DNA of 64,000 nt from Flavobacterium sp. JAS (GTDB lineage Bacteria > Bacteroidota > Bacteroidia > Flavobacteriales > Flavobacteriaceae), in assembly GCF_020991455.1 (NCBI RefSeq), contig NZ_JAJMOX010000007.1:186001-250000 (forward strand). Direction: 5' to 3'. The notes under the pieces were generated by a model, which made no database searches, was not told the DNA's origin, and worked only from the letters and a program-made list of their open reading frames with translations. Of this stretch, positions 1-9,578 are shown piece after piece. A program made the translations under genes and the position numbers. Position 1 is the first letter of the stretch. The number at the start of each line of letters is the position of its first letter.

Positions 1-371
1 AGGATTTTTACAGCGAATTATCATTTGAAGATCAAAAAGAAAAACTTCGCTATCTGGCTAATTATCCATTAAATGCAGCTTGCCTTATTGGGGTGATTAT
101 GGTAAAAAACACCAAAATTAACTTGCCGGAATGGGAAGAAATTGCCGCAGTTTCATCGGCTGTGCAAAATATAGCGCTTACCTGCACGGCACACAAAATT
201 GGCAGTTTTTGGAGTACCAAAAGTGTTGCAATCGACTATATAGCACAATTTGATCTGGCAGAAAATGAAAAATCACTTGGGATTCTCTATCTCGGATATT
301 ATCCAAAAGATTTAAAATCATCCACAAAAAAGAGAACTCCACTCTCTAAAAAAGTCATTTATCTCGAATAA
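1..371 (+). CDS. Nitroreductase family protein, C-terminal part (5' end outside window)
   Basis: The reading frame is open from the left edge (first full codon at position 3) to the stop at 371, so this is a gene fragment of about 122 residues lacking its N-terminus; the internal GTG at 93 is not a credible start. The segment with ALTCTAHKIGSFW and the ending LGILYLGYYP resemble the C-terminal half of FMN-dependent nitroreductases, which reduce flavin, nitro or quinone substrates with NAD(P)H. Only 28 bases separate it from the siderophore decarboxylase gene, so it could be the first gene of that operon, perhaps aiding iron release, but this is inferred from position alone. Confidence 0.6.
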   Translation, partial: DFYSELSFEDQKEKLRYLANYPLNAACLIGVIMVKNTKINLPEWEEIAAVSSAVQNIALTCTAHKIGSFWSTKSVAIDYIAQFDLAENEKSLGILYLGYYPKDLKSSTKKRTPLSKKVIYLE

Positions 372-399
372 AAGTAACTAAACCCCTAAAAATTATTTT

Positions 400-1923
400 A
401 TGAATACCACACTAATCAATGAAGAAATCCAAAAGGATAAAACACTTCTCTTTGAACAAGATTTTTACAAAGATATTTTCCATCAAAATTCCGGTACCGA
501 ATATGCTCAGGCTGTAGAACTGGCAAAGGAACGTGTTTCTAATTTTCTAAAAAACAATCGTAAACCCTTTAGCGGAATCAGACCCAGCGAGATGAAAACC
601 AAAATTGAAGCCATAGACTTTGATTCTCCTCTACCCGATTATGAAAGTCTGCTTGATGAAGTCGATGAAATTTATGTAAAACACGCCACAGCTTATCACC
701 TTCCGGAATATATTGCACACTTAAACTGTCCTGTTGTAATACCGGCGTTGGCAGCAGAAGTTTTGATAAGCGCGATCAATTCATCACAAGATACTTATGA
801 TCAAAGTGCTGGCGGAACTTTTATGGAACGCAAATTAATTGATTGGACAAGCGAACAAATTGGTTATCAAAATGGCGACGGAATTTTCACCGCCGGAGGT
901 TCTCAAAGTAACCTTATGGGATTGCTTTTGGCAAGAGATTATTATTCACTAGAATATCAAAAATGGAATATAAAACTTGATGGACTTCCGCCTGATGCTT
1001 CAAAATTTAGAGTTTTTGTTTCGGATAAAGCCCATTTCAGTAATCATAAAAATGCCTGGATTCTGGGCCTTGGAGAACAAGCAATCGTGCATGTAGGAGT
1101 TGATGAAAGATATCGAATGGATCCGGAAAAACTGGAAAAAGCGATCGCGAAGGAAATTGAAAAAGGAAATATTCCAATCGCAATCACCGCAACTGCCGGA
1201 ACCACAGATTTCGGAAATGTTGATCCGTTAAAAGCTATTGCCGCAATTGCCAATCGCAATAATATATGGCTTCATGTTGATGCGGCTTACGGTTGTGGAT
1301 TATTACTAACAGAGAAACACAGATATCTTTTAAACGGAATCGAACTGGCAGATTCTGTAACTATAGATTATCATAAATCATTTTTTCAGCCCATAAGCAG
1401 TAGTGCTTTTATCGTAAAAAACAAACTTCACCTCAACATTATCAAGCATCACGCCGATTATTTAAATCCAAAAGAGCAAAATTATGACGCACTTCCGGCT
1501 CAGATTAATAAATCGATTATTCAGAGTACACGTCGTTTTGATGCGCTAAAACTTTGGTTCACACTTCGATATATGGGCAAGGAAAAGTTGGGACAGTTTA
1601 CAGATACAATAATTGAAACGACTCAAAAAACAGCGGCTTATCTTGAAGCTGACCAGAACTTCGAACTTTTATGCCACTCAGATATGGGGGTTTTAGTATT
1701 CCGATATCTTGATGGTCCACCAGAATCTACCTCTTGCGAAGTCAATCAATACATCAAGGAAAAACTCTTTTTTAGTGGAGAAGTTCTCGTAGCAAGTACC
1801 AAAGTCAATGGAGAATTCTACTTGAAATTCACCATTTTCAATCCGCTTACAACCCTAAATGATATTAAAAACATACTTAACCTTATAAAACAAAATGGAA
1901 ATGAATACCACAGACTTAACTAA
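400..1923 (+). CDS. PLP-dependent group II decarboxylase for siderophore diamine synthesis
   Basis: This 507-residue protein has the fold-type I layout of group II amino-acid decarboxylases: FTAGGSQSNLMGLL (cofactor phosphate region), HVDAAYG with the PLP-pairing Asp294, and SVTIDYHKSFF with the Schiff-base Lys326. In NIS siderophore operons such enzymes decarboxylate lysine to cadaverine, or diaminobutyrate to diaminopropane. No diaminobutyrate aminotransferase gene is visible, which favours lysine/cadaverine, but substrate cannot be read from sequence. Its last 29 bases overlap the start of the next gene, indicating translational coupling. Confidence 0.88.
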   Translation: MNTTLINEEIQKDKTLLFEQDFYKDIFHQNSGTEYAQAVELAKERVSNFLKNNRKPFSGIRPSEMKTKIEAIDFDSPLPDYESLLDEVDEIYVKHATAYHLPEYIAHLNCPVVIPALAAEVLISAINSSQDTYDQSAGGTFMERKLIDWTSEQIGYQNGDGIFTAGGSQSNLMGLLLARDYYSLEYQKWNIKLDGLPPDASKFRVFVSDKAHFSNHKNAWILGLGEQAIVHVGVDERYRMDPEKLEKAIAKEIEKGNIPIAITATAGTTDFGNVDPLKAIAAIANRNNIWLHVDAAYGCGLLLTEKHRYLLNGIELADSVTIDYHKSFFQPISSSAFIVKNKLHLNIIKHHADYLNPKEQNYDALPAQINKSIIQSTRRFDALKLWFTLRYMGKEKLGQFTDTIIETTQKTAAYLEADQNFELLCHSDMGVLVFRYLDGPPESTSCEVNQYIKEKLFFSGEVLVASTKVNGEFYLKFTIFNPLTTLNDIKNILNLIKQNGNEYHRLN

Positions 1924-4342
1924 TTTTTATCAGCTGGCAGAACAGGTAAATTTCAAATCCCTGCTTAATTGTTATTGCAGAGAATTTAGCAATTGGAGCC
2001 GTTACGAAGGCCTTCCGAAATACGATCAAACCCTTGCTGATTTCATGCAGACTATTGATCACAGCTCGTTTCTAAGATTTGATTTTAGCACAATTGGACG
2101 CGAAGTTTTTGCTCCGCTGACTTATTTTTCAGAAAGCGGTGTTCACTCGTTCAGCTTTCCAGTTGTGTTGCGCAATATTGAAACAGGCGAGTTTAGAGAA
2201 ATAAATCCAATGGAGTTTACGGAACTTGTCGCTGCTAATTCTTTGGGAGAATATCCGGATATGGATGCCGTTCCTACGCAAAAACGTATGGAAAACAGTA
2301 TTGAAAATCTCGCTCTTTATTTGGAACATTATAAAAATAGCGATCAAACTGCCAATAATCCCGAGCAGACTTTTATAGAAGCTGAACAATCTTTGATTTT
2401 AGGACATAGTGTTCACCCGTTGCCAAAAAGCAGAGAAGGTTTTAGCAAAGACGAATTACTACAATATTCGCCTGAAACCGGAGGAAAATTTCCATTGCAC
2501 TTTTTCTTGATTCACCCGGAAAATGTAATCGAAAAAAGCGCTGAAGACTATCTAATGACTGCTTATCTGAGAAAGGAAATTTCAAAATATGCTAATGAAA
2601 ACGCCAAAGAATTATTGGATTTTTATTCCCAATATAAAGTAGTTCCAACGCATCCTTGGGAAGCCAATTATTTACTGGATTTGCCCGAAGTAAAAGAAAT
2701 GCAATCCAAACAGCTTCTCTTTAGTTTAGGGCAGTTTGGACCATCATATACTGCAACGTCATCTGTTCGTACGGTTTATAATGCCGAGAGCGAATGGATG
2801 TACAAATTCTCTTTGCATGTAAAAATAACCAACTCTTTCCGTGTTAATTACCTGCATGAATTGAACCGTGGTTATGACGCCGCAAAACTCATGAAAACCG
2901 ATTGGGGAAAAGGCATTGAAAACGATTATCCTCAAATTCAGCTTATTACTGATCCTGCTTATATTGCAGTTTCTTATAATGATAAAGTTATTGATGGTTT
3001 TAGTACAAGCGTGCGTCAAAACCCTTTTCATGGAGCAAATGCCAAGAAAAATGTGAGTATGGTCGCTTCTCTTTGTCAGGACGGGATTCTGGGAGAAACA
3101 CCAAGAATCGTAAATATTATCAATGAAGCTGCCAAAAGACAAGATACAACTGTCACAGAAACTGCACTTTCCTGGTTTAAACAATATTTGAATATTACTA
3201 TAACTCCTTTGGTTGGAGTTTTTAATGAATATGGTTTTGGATCTGAATTTCACCAACAAAACATGCTTGTAGAATTTGACGAAAATCTTTTTCCTGCAAA
3301 ACTCTATTTTAGAGACAATCAGGGCTATTTTTTCCGTCAGGGAAAAGTTGAAGAATTGGAGCGTTTGATTCCAGATTTTGGAAAAGACAGCAGATCTTTT
3401 ATCGCCGAAAAAAGAATTATTGATTTCTGGGGATATTATCTTTTAGTAAATCATTTGTTTGGAGTTGTAAATATTCTGGGCAAAAATAGACTTGCCGATG
3501 AAACTGTATTGCTTAACCTTCTCTACGAAGCTTTAAAAAAAGAAGAAGATTCAGATACAACAGGATTAGTTTCTCATTTTACCAATAGTGCAAAATTAGT
3601 CGTAAAAGGAAATCTTCTGACCAGTTTAAACAATATGGATGAAGCCAGTGCGCCAAGAACCAATCCGGCGGTTTACAGAGCATATCCAAATCCTTTAAAC
3701 AAACACTTTTTCTCTAAAAAACTAATTAACCCGAAAGAAAACACAACGGTTTTTAGTCGTTTTTTTGAGAAAGAAAACGTGACCATCACCTTGCGTCCGG
3801 TAGATATTGACAGAGATTTAGAGATGCTTCACCAGTGGTTTCATCGCGAACATGCCTTGAAAATCTGGCAAATGAACTGGCCAATTCGTGAACTCGAAGC
3901 CTATTACAGAATGTTGATTCCGGGCGATCATTCGCACAGTTATATTGGCGAGGCAAACGGAGTTCCTACTTTTAATATTGAAATATATTGGGCAAGTCGT
4001 GATGTTGTGGGGGAATATTATGAGGTTTTACCATCAGATTATGGAACCCATTTATTCATTGCGCCAACTGATCCAAAACAAAAATACGTTTCGCCGGTAA
4101 CACAATCGATGATGGATTTTGTTTTGGCAGAACAAAAGGTTGGTAAAATGGTGGGCGAAGGCTCTGTAGATTCAATTGCCTCAATGATGAATAAAGCTCA
4201 CGTAGGTTTTAAAATCGAAAAAGTAATCGAAATGCCACATAAAAAAGCCAATCTAAACTTCTGTTACAGAGAATGGTATTGGGCAAAATTTCCTGCTGCC
4301 AAAGAATTTCAAAATAATGCAGTTTCAGCACCTCAAGTCTAA
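1895..4342 (+). CDS. IucA/IucC-type NIS siderophore synthetase fused to GNAT acyltransferase
   Basis: At 815 residues this is longer than a usual NIS synthetase (about 580-620). Residues 1 to about 600 form the IucA/IucC domain (HPLPKSREGF, PTHPWEANYLL, and a FhuF-like C-terminal part), which joins a carboxylate to an amine or hydroxylamine via acyl-adenylate. From about residue 628 a GNAT domain of the IucB/DesC type begins (ITLRPVDIDRDLEMLHQW) and runs to the end; it would acylate the N-hydroxylated diamine. The fusion puts acylation and condensation in one polypeptide, as known for bisucaberin-type enzymes. ATG at 1895 overlaps the previous gene; a second ATG lies two codons later. Start choice between these is uncertain. 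Confidence 0.88.
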   Translation: MEMNTTDLTNFYQLAEQVNFKSLLNCYCREFSNWSRYEGLPKYDQTLADFMQTIDHSSFLRFDFSTIGREVFAPLTYFSESGVHSFSFPVVLRNIETGEFREINPMEFTELVAANSLGEYPDMDAVPTQKRMENSIENLALYLEHYKNSDQTANNPEQTFIEAEQSLILGHSVHPLPKSREGFSKDELLQYSPETGGKFPLHFFLIHPENVIEKSAEDYLMTAYLRKEISKYANENAKELLDFYSQYKVVPTHPWEANYLLDLPEVKEMQSKQLLFSLGQFGPSYTATSSVRTVYNAESEWMYKFSLHVKITNSFRVNYLHELNRGYDAAKLMKTDWGKGIENDYPQIQLITDPAYIAVSYNDKVIDGFSTSVRQNPFHGANAKKNVSMVASLCQDGILGETPRIVNIINEAAKRQDTTVTETALSWFKQYLNITITPLVGVFNEYGFGSEFHQQNMLVEFDENLFPAKLYFRDNQGYFFRQGKVEELERLIPDFGKDSRSFIAEKRIIDFWGYYLLVNHLFGVVNILGKNRLADETVLLNLLYEALKKEEDSDTTGLVSHFTNSAKLVVKGNLLTSLNNMDEASAPRTNPAVYRAYPNPLNKHFFSKKLINPKENTTVFSRFFEKENVTITLRPVDIDRDLEMLHQWFHREHALKIWQMNWPIRELEAYYRMLIPGDHSHSYIGEANGVPTFNIEIYWASRDVVGEYYEVLPSDYGTHLFIAPTDPKQKYVSPVTQSMMDFVLAEQKVGKMVGEGSVDSIASMMNKAHVGFKIEKVIEMPHKKANLNFCYREWYWAKFPAAKEFQNNAVSAPQV

Positions 4343-4359
4343 TTTATAAAAATACCACA

Positions 4360-5712
4360 ATGAGTACAGAAAAAATATATTCGGTAATAGGCATCGGGAT
4401 TGGTCCTTTTAATCTTGGGCTTGCGGCACTTATCGAACCTGTTGAAGAATTATCAGCACTGTTTTTTGATCAGTCAGAAGGTTTTGACTGGCATCCAGGG
4501 CTTATGATGAGTAACGCCACGCTTCAGGTTCCGTTTTTAGGAGATTTGGTTACCATGGCCGATCCTACCAATAAATACAGCTTTTTAAATTACATCAAAG
4601 AAAGTGGTCGTTTGTATAAATTTTACATCCGTGAAAACTTCTTTATTTACAGACGAGAATATAACCAGTATTGCAAATGGGTCGCTTCTGAGTTGTCAAA
4701 TTGCAAATTCTCACACAAAGTTGTTTCGATAGATCATGCTGATGATGTCTACAAAATCGTAGTTATCAATACTCAAACCTGCGTAACGGCAACTTATTAT
4801 GCCCATAAAATTGTTTTGGGTACAGGAACTTCGCCTCATATACCGGAATTTATCGATCAGGAATCGTTACATAATGTTATTCACGCTTCAAACTATTTGT
4901 ATTTCAAATCACGCATTGGCAAAAATGCATCGGTTACTATTATTGGTTCGGGGCAAAGTGCTGCCGAAGTTTTCCGCGATCTTTTGCCTGAAACCGAAAA
5001 TGGATTGCAACTGAAATGGTTTACGCGTTCGTCTCACTTTTTTCCTTTGGATAATAAATCTAAACTTACTCTGGAACTGACTTCTCCTGAATACGTGGAT
5101 CATTTTCATAGTTTATCCCAAGAAAAAAGAAAACAACTTCTTGCCAGACAACACGGGCTTTATAAAGGAATTGATCAGGAATTAATCAACGAAATTTTTG
5201 ATAGTTTGTATGAGATGAGTTTAGAAGACAAACCTCTAAATGTAGAATTGCGTTCGAATATGCGCCTAACGTCTGTAAATGAAGAAGCTGACGGATCCTA
5301 TAATCTGGATTTCACTCACACAGAACTGGATCAGCCTTTTGAAGATCAAACTGACTATGTAATTCTGGCAACGGGTTATAAATACAAAGAGCCGGCGATT
5401 CTTTCTGGGATTGAAAGCAAAATCAATCGTTTAGAAAATGGTTTGTTTAATGTAAATCGTAATTACACAATCGACAAAAACGGCACTGATATTTTTGTTC
5501 AAAATGCTGAATTACACACGCACGGACTCTCTACTCCCGACTTGGGAATGGGCGCTTACAGAAATTCCTGGATCATAAATCAATTGGCAAATCGTGAAGT
5601 TTATAAAGTCGAAAAACGAATTGCTTTTCAACAATTTGGTATCCAAAAAACAACATCACAATTGTCTGAAGCAAATGTTTTGGAATTAATAAACGAGCAA
5701 CCCGTTGCGTGA
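4360..5712 (+). CDS. Flavin-dependent lysine/ornithine/diamine N-hydroxylase (IucD-like)
   Basis: The 450-residue protein belongs to the class B N-hydroxylating monooxygenases. The FAD motif GIGIGPFNLG is at residues 10-20, GSGQSAAEVF in the middle is the NADPH-binding motif, and LATGYKY near residue 340 is the C-terminal family signature. It hydroxylates the primary amine of the diamine made by the upstream decarboxylase, giving the future hydroxamate oxygen. The gene follows the fused synthetase by 17 bases. The target could be the diamine or the free amino acid; the co-located decarboxylase favours the diamine. Confidence 0.9.
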   Translation: MSTEKIYSVIGIGIGPFNLGLAALIEPVEELSALFFDQSEGFDWHPGLMMSNATLQVPFLGDLVTMADPTNKYSFLNYIKESGRLYKFYIRENFFIYRREYNQYCKWVASELSNCKFSHKVVSIDHADDVYKIVVINTQTCVTATYYAHKIVLGTGTSPHIPEFIDQESLHNVIHASNYLYFKSRIGKNASVTIIGSGQSAAEVFRDLLPETENGLQLKWFTRSSHFFPLDNKSKLTLELTSPEYVDHFHSLSQEKRKQLLARQHGLYKGIDQELINEIFDSLYEMSLEDKPLNVELRSNMRLTSVNEEADGSYNLDFTHTELDQPFEDQTDYVILATGYKYKEPAILSGIESKINRLENGLFNVNRNYTIDKNGTDIFVQNAELHTHGLSTPDLGMGAYRNSWIINQLANREVYKVEKRIAFQQFGIQKTTSQLSEANVLELINEQPVA

Positions 5713-5729
5713 AACTCCTAAAGATTTTA

Positions 5730-5868
5730 TTTAACACAAAGAGACATAGATTTTATGTGTACAAAAGAAAATATAAAAAGAATAAATTTCTTTCACATAG
5801 CTATATGAATTTGGAATAAGTGAAACGCCTATTTTGAGTTTTCAGAATCTATGTGTCTATGTGTTAAA
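5730..5868. repeat. Intergenic imperfect inverted repeat in the siderophore operon
   Basis: Two 25-base arms (5730-5754 and 5844-5868) are inverted copies of one another with about four mismatches; the core reads ACATAGATT on one side and AATCTATGT on the other. The arms lie in the only long gap between the biosynthetic genes (5713-5917). This kind of palindrome is typical of short mobile repeats between Flavobacterium genes and might fold in the transcript; no gene is present in the gap. Confidence 0.6.
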
Positions 5869-5917
5869 ATTAATTAACCGCAACATGTTAAACGAGCAAT
5901 TAAATAATTAGAAAAAA

Positions 5918-7750
5918 ATGACAACCCCAGAAAATATATTCAAAGACGCACAGCATCTCAACTCAGCTATTTGGGATAAAGTAAATCGAAACCTACTGGC
6001 CAAAAGTATCTCAGAATTGATGCGTGAAGATGTGGCAAAACCACAAATAACGGGTCGTGAAAAAGATGGTCTGACCCATTTTATTTTAGAAACCGATAAA
6101 GAAAACATTTATTACAGTTTTTCGGCTTATCCAAGGTTTCTAAATTACTGGCACATCGTCAAAGAAAGTCTTCATAAAATTGAAAATGAACAAAAATTAG
6201 AACATGTTGATGTACCGAGTTTCTTTCTGGAACTCCAGGAAACTTTCGGGATCAATTCATTCACACTTGCTCATTATATTGAAGAATTACTCCATACCTT
6301 ATATGCTGATGCTTTCATACATTCGAAACGTCGTTTGTCTGCCGCAAAATTGGCTGATGCCGATTTTCAAACTATAGAACATAGTCTCGACGGTCATCCG
6401 TGGGTAATTGTAAACAAAGGCCGAATTGGTTTTGACTCTGAAGATTATGAAAATTACACTCCGGAATCTGGTCAAAAAACACGTTTAGTCTGGATTGCAG
6501 CTCATAAAAACAGAGCGACTTTGCGCCTGCAAACGGACATGAACGATCAAACTTTCTACGAGAATGAAATTGGTTCTGAAAAAATAGAAGCTTTTAGAAA
6601 CAAGCTAATTCAGTCAAAAGTAAATCCGGACGATTATATTTTTATTCCCGTGCATTTATGGCAATGGCAGAATAAATTGGTGATGCAGTTTGCCAATGAT
6701 ATTGCCTCTAAAGATCTTATTCCGTTAGAATTAACCGAGGATATTTACAGTCCGCAACAAAGTATTCGCACTTTTTTTAATCAAAGTAACCCGAGCAAAC
6801 ATTACGTAAAAACGTCGATGTCTATCTTAAACACAAGTCATATCAGAGGTTTGTGTCCGAGACAATTATCGATTGCGCCACGTCTTACGGAATATATTAA
6901 AGACGTACTTAAAAAAGATCCGCATTTGCAAAAAATGGGCGTTGTGCTTTTGGGCGAAGTTGTTTCGGTTTCATACACACATCCAAGTTACAGCAAAATT
7001 GTAAACCCTCCTTATCAGTACAATGAATTTCTGGGCGCTATGTGGCGAGAAAGTCCGATAAATTTTCTAAAACATGGCGAAAATTTAATGACCATGGCGG
7101 CTTTACTTTATGTTGATGATCATGGTAAAAGCCTTGTCGAAGAACTAATCGAAAAATCAGGGCTTTCGACAGAACAATGGCTAAAAGCCTATATGACGGC
7201 ATATCTAAAACCGGTGCTTCAAATTTATTACCAACACTCATTATGCATAGATCCGCACGGGCAAAATGTGATTCTTATTCTAAAGGATTATGTGCCAACG
7301 AGAATTGCTTTGCAGGATTTTGTAGGTGATATTTTAATTAATGAAGAAGGAAAGAAAAAACTTCCGCAGGAATTCATAGACAATATGTTTAATGCTTCTC
7401 CAAATCCTGAAAATGCTCCATTAGTGCTATTAATTGCTGTTTTTGATGCATTCTTCAGATACCTGAGCGATATCTTAATAACAACTGCAAATTATTCTGA
7501 AGTTTCTTTTTGGAATTGCGTTAACGACATTATTGTAGAATTTCAGGAAGAACATCCGGAATTACAAGAAATGTTCGATAAATACAATTTATTCATTCCG
7601 GAATTTAAACGTCTTATTTTCAATAGTAGACGTTTGTATAATGGATATGAAGAAACGGCTGGTTTTCCACACATGAAAAAAAGCGGTTTTATTCCAAATC
7701 CACTCTATCAATTAATCAATGAGGAATCGTTAATCGTTAAAGAAAACTAA
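5918..7750 (+). CDS. Second NIS siderophore synthetase (IucA/IucC family)
   Basis: The 610-residue length matches a single-domain IucA/IucC enzyme. Visible family motifs are SLDGHPWVIVNKGRIGF, the substrate/ATP region FIPVHLWQWQN, KTSMSILNTSHIRGL, and HSLCIDPHGQNVIL in the C-terminal FhuF-like half. With the upstream fused synthetase this gives two NIS enzymes. That pairing is usual when two different condensations are needed, for instance both ends of citrate as in aerobactin, schizokinen or rhizobactin, and less usual for desferrioxamine-type pathways that need one. Its stop TAA shares its last base with the ATG of the exporter gene (TAATG), implying coupled translation. Confidence 0.9.
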   Translation: MTTPENIFKDAQHLNSAIWDKVNRNLLAKSISELMREDVAKPQITGREKDGLTHFILETDKENIYYSFSAYPRFLNYWHIVKESLHKIENEQKLEHVDVPSFFLELQETFGINSFTLAHYIEELLHTLYADAFIHSKRRLSAAKLADADFQTIEHSLDGHPWVIVNKGRIGFDSEDYENYTPESGQKTRLVWIAAHKNRATLRLQTDMNDQTFYENEIGSEKIEAFRNKLIQSKVNPDDYIFIPVHLWQWQNKLVMQFANDIASKDLIPLELTEDIYSPQQSIRTFFNQSNPSKHYVKTSMSILNTSHIRGLCPRQLSIAPRLTEYIKDVLKKDPHLQKMGVVLLGEVVSVSYTHPSYSKIVNPPYQYNEFLGAMWRESPINFLKHGENLMTMAALLYVDDHGKSLVEELIEKSGLSTEQWLKAYMTAYLKPVLQIYYQHSLCIDPHGQNVILILKDYVPTRIALQDFVGDILINEEGKKKLPQEFIDNMFNASPNPENAPLVLLIAVFDAFFRYLSDILITTANYSEVSFWNCVNDIIVEFQEEHPELQEMFDKYNLFIPEFKRLIFNSRRLYNGYEETAGFPHMKKSGFIPNPLYQLINEESLIVKEN

Positions 7751-9156
7751 TGAAAGAAGCAATTTTAAAAACACGCTCTTTATTTGGCCTTTTAAGGCGT
7801 TCTCTTGCCGGAAGCGAAAGCAATTTTACTTCAGGAAGTATCAACAAAACCATTATTCTGTTGTCTGTTCCAATGGTTGCAGAACTCTTAATGGAATCTT
7901 TATTTGTTTGTTCAAACCTTTTCTTTGTGAGTCGATTAGGCACAAATGCTATTTCTATTGCAGGTGCCACAACCACTTTTATTACGTTTTGTTATTCGGT
8001 TTCAATAGGGCTTGGAATTGCGGCTTCGGCGATGATTTCGAGAAGAATTGGTGAGAAAAAGTTCAAAGCCGCAGGTCAGACTGCCATGCAGGTAATTTAT
8101 GTAACAGTACCAATTGCAGTACTTATAAGCATTATTTGCTCTATTTGGGCTACTGATATTATGAGCGCTATGGGGCTTTCGGACGCGATGGTTCGGGAAG
8201 GAACATCATACGGAATTGTCATGTTTGCGTCAAGCGGATTTTTGATTCTGCGCATTGTAGTTAACGGAATCTTTCGTGGTGCGGGTGACGCTTCTACGGC
8301 AATGAGAATACTTTGGTTATCAAATGCGATAAACATTATTTTATGCCCGGTATTTATTTTTGGCTGGGGACCAATTCCGGCTTACGGTTTACTTGGTGTT
8401 GGATTGGCAACCTTAATTGCCCGAGTTATTGGAGTATTGTATCAGGCTTGGTATCTCGTAGGTGGCAAAACGGTAATGAAAATCGGTTTGGCACAATTAG
8501 TATTCAATCTGGCTATTTTCAAAAGAGTTGCAAAACTCGCTTTTGGCGGAACGGTTCAATTTATTATTCCGGCTTCAAGCTGGGTATTTATGATCAAGAT
8601 TATGTCGCATTTTGGACCAAATGCATTGGCTGGATATATTCTCGCACAAAGAGTAACTTCGATCGCCACAATGCCGGCTTGGGGACTTGGGAATGCCGCA
8701 GGAATATTAACCGGACAAAATCTTGGCGCAAAACAACCCGAAAGAGCCGAAAAATCAGTTTGGAGAGCCGGAATGCTCAACATGGGATTTCTTGTTTTGG
8801 TTGGAATCTGTTGGATTTTTCTTGCCACGCCTGTTGTAAAAATCTTTACAGATATTCCAGAGGTTATTTCCTTTAGTACGATGTATATCCATCTTATTTC
8901 TATGGCTTATATCCTTCTTGGATATACAATGGTTATTTCAAGAGCGCTCAACGCTGCGGGCGAAGTCAAAGTTGTAACCTGGCTTTATATCCTAATGTTT
9001 TATATCGTTCAGATTCCGCTTGCCTATGCTTTAGGAATCACGTTTGACCTAGGATCAAATGGTGTTTTTACAGCGATTCTTATCTCGGAAATTGTATTGG
9101 CCGTTGCCTGTATTGTAGTCTTCCGAAAAGGAAAATGGAAACATACCAAAGTTTAG
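7750..9156 (+). CDS. MATE-family efflux transporter, probable siderophore exporter
   Basis: The 468-residue protein has the 12 hydrophobic segments of the MATE family and a two-fold internal layout (first half starting INKTIILLSVPMVAELLM, second half from VAKLAFGGTVQFIIP). MATE proteins use cation gradients to export organic molecules. Start ATG overlaps the stop of the NIS synthetase, so it belongs to the same operon. The obvious role is export of the finished siderophore across the inner membrane; that role is inferred from position. Confidence 0.85.
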   Translation: MKEAILKTRSLFGLLRRSLAGSESNFTSGSINKTIILLSVPMVAELLMESLFVCSNLFFVSRLGTNAISIAGATTTFITFCYSVSIGLGIAASAMISRRIGEKKFKAAGQTAMQVIYVTVPIAVLISIICSIWATDIMSAMGLSDAMVREGTSYGIVMFASSGFLILRIVVNGIFRGAGDASTAMRILWLSNAINIILCPVFIFGWGPIPAYGLLGVGLATLIARVIGVLYQAWYLVGGKTVMKIGLAQLVFNLAIFKRVAKLAFGGTVQFIIPASSWVFMIKIMSHFGPNALAGYILAQRVTSIATMPAWGLGNAAGILTGQNLGAKQPERAEKSVWRAGMLNMGFLVLVGICWIFLATPVVKIFTDIPEVISFSTMYIHLISMAYILLGYTMVISRALNAAGEVKVVTWLYILMFYIVQIPLAYALGITFDLGSNGVFTAILISEIVLAVACIVVFRKGKWKHTKV

Positions 9157-9183
9157 TAAAATAAAAAAAGTCAAAGATTTTTG

Positions 9184-9264
9184 TTTCACGCAGATTTTGC
9201 AGATTCATTTTGAGATAATAATCTGTGCACATCTGCTTTAAATCTTTTTAAAATCTGCGTGAAA
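9184..9264. repeat. Perfect 15-base inverted repeat between exporter and ACP genes
   Basis: Arms TTTCACGCAGATTTT (9184-9198) and AAAATCTGCGTGAAA (9250-9264) are exact reverse complements; CAGATT-like words recur in between. It occupies the 164-base gap between the MATE and ACP genes. The family of CACGCAGATTT palindromes is widespread between Flavobacterium genes. It might act as a partial terminator that lowers expression of the two downstream genes, but no T-run follows. Confidence 0.65.
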
Positions 9265-9320
9265 AATTAACACATAGAAACACAAATTTAAAAATATCAA
9301 TTAATTTAAATAATAGAAAA

Positions 9321-9563
9321 ATGAGTACAATAGAACAATTACACGGAGTATTTGCAAGAGCTTTTGAAATTCCTGTTGAGCAAGTAAACGACCAATTAGA
9401 ATATCAGGCTATAGCCGAATGGGATTCTATGAGCCATTTGGTTTTGGTAGAAGAACTGGAAAGCACATATAATATTTCTATCGAAATGGAAGATATTCTG
9501 GAAATGGGAAGTGTAACCAAAATTAAAGATATCCTTAAAAAATACGGATTCGAAATTAATTAG
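9321..9563 (+). CDS. Acyl carrier protein
   Basis: An 80-residue acidic protein with the ACP signature WDSMSHL; Ser36 is the phosphopantetheine attachment site, followed by a helix II/III pattern (LVLVEELESTYNISI, MEDILEMGSVTKI). It is directly followed (15 bases) by an adenylating enzyme gene, so the likely role is to hold an acyl or aminoacyl group activated by that enzyme. A dedicated ACP is not part of standard NIS siderophore pathways; it may deliver an acyl chain for N-acylation, or the pair may serve a separate small pathway. Confidence 0.9.
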   Translation: MSTIEQLHGVFARAFEIPVEQVNDQLEYQAIAEWDSMSHLVLVEELESTYNISIEMEDILEMGSVTKIKDILKKYGFEIN

Positions 9564-9578
9564 AATAGACCTAAACTT

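Noticed and set aside
8313-8876. 187-codon open frame within the MATE gene
   Set aside because: It is in another frame of a clear MATE transporter gene, with Trp/Cys/Arg-rich shadow composition.
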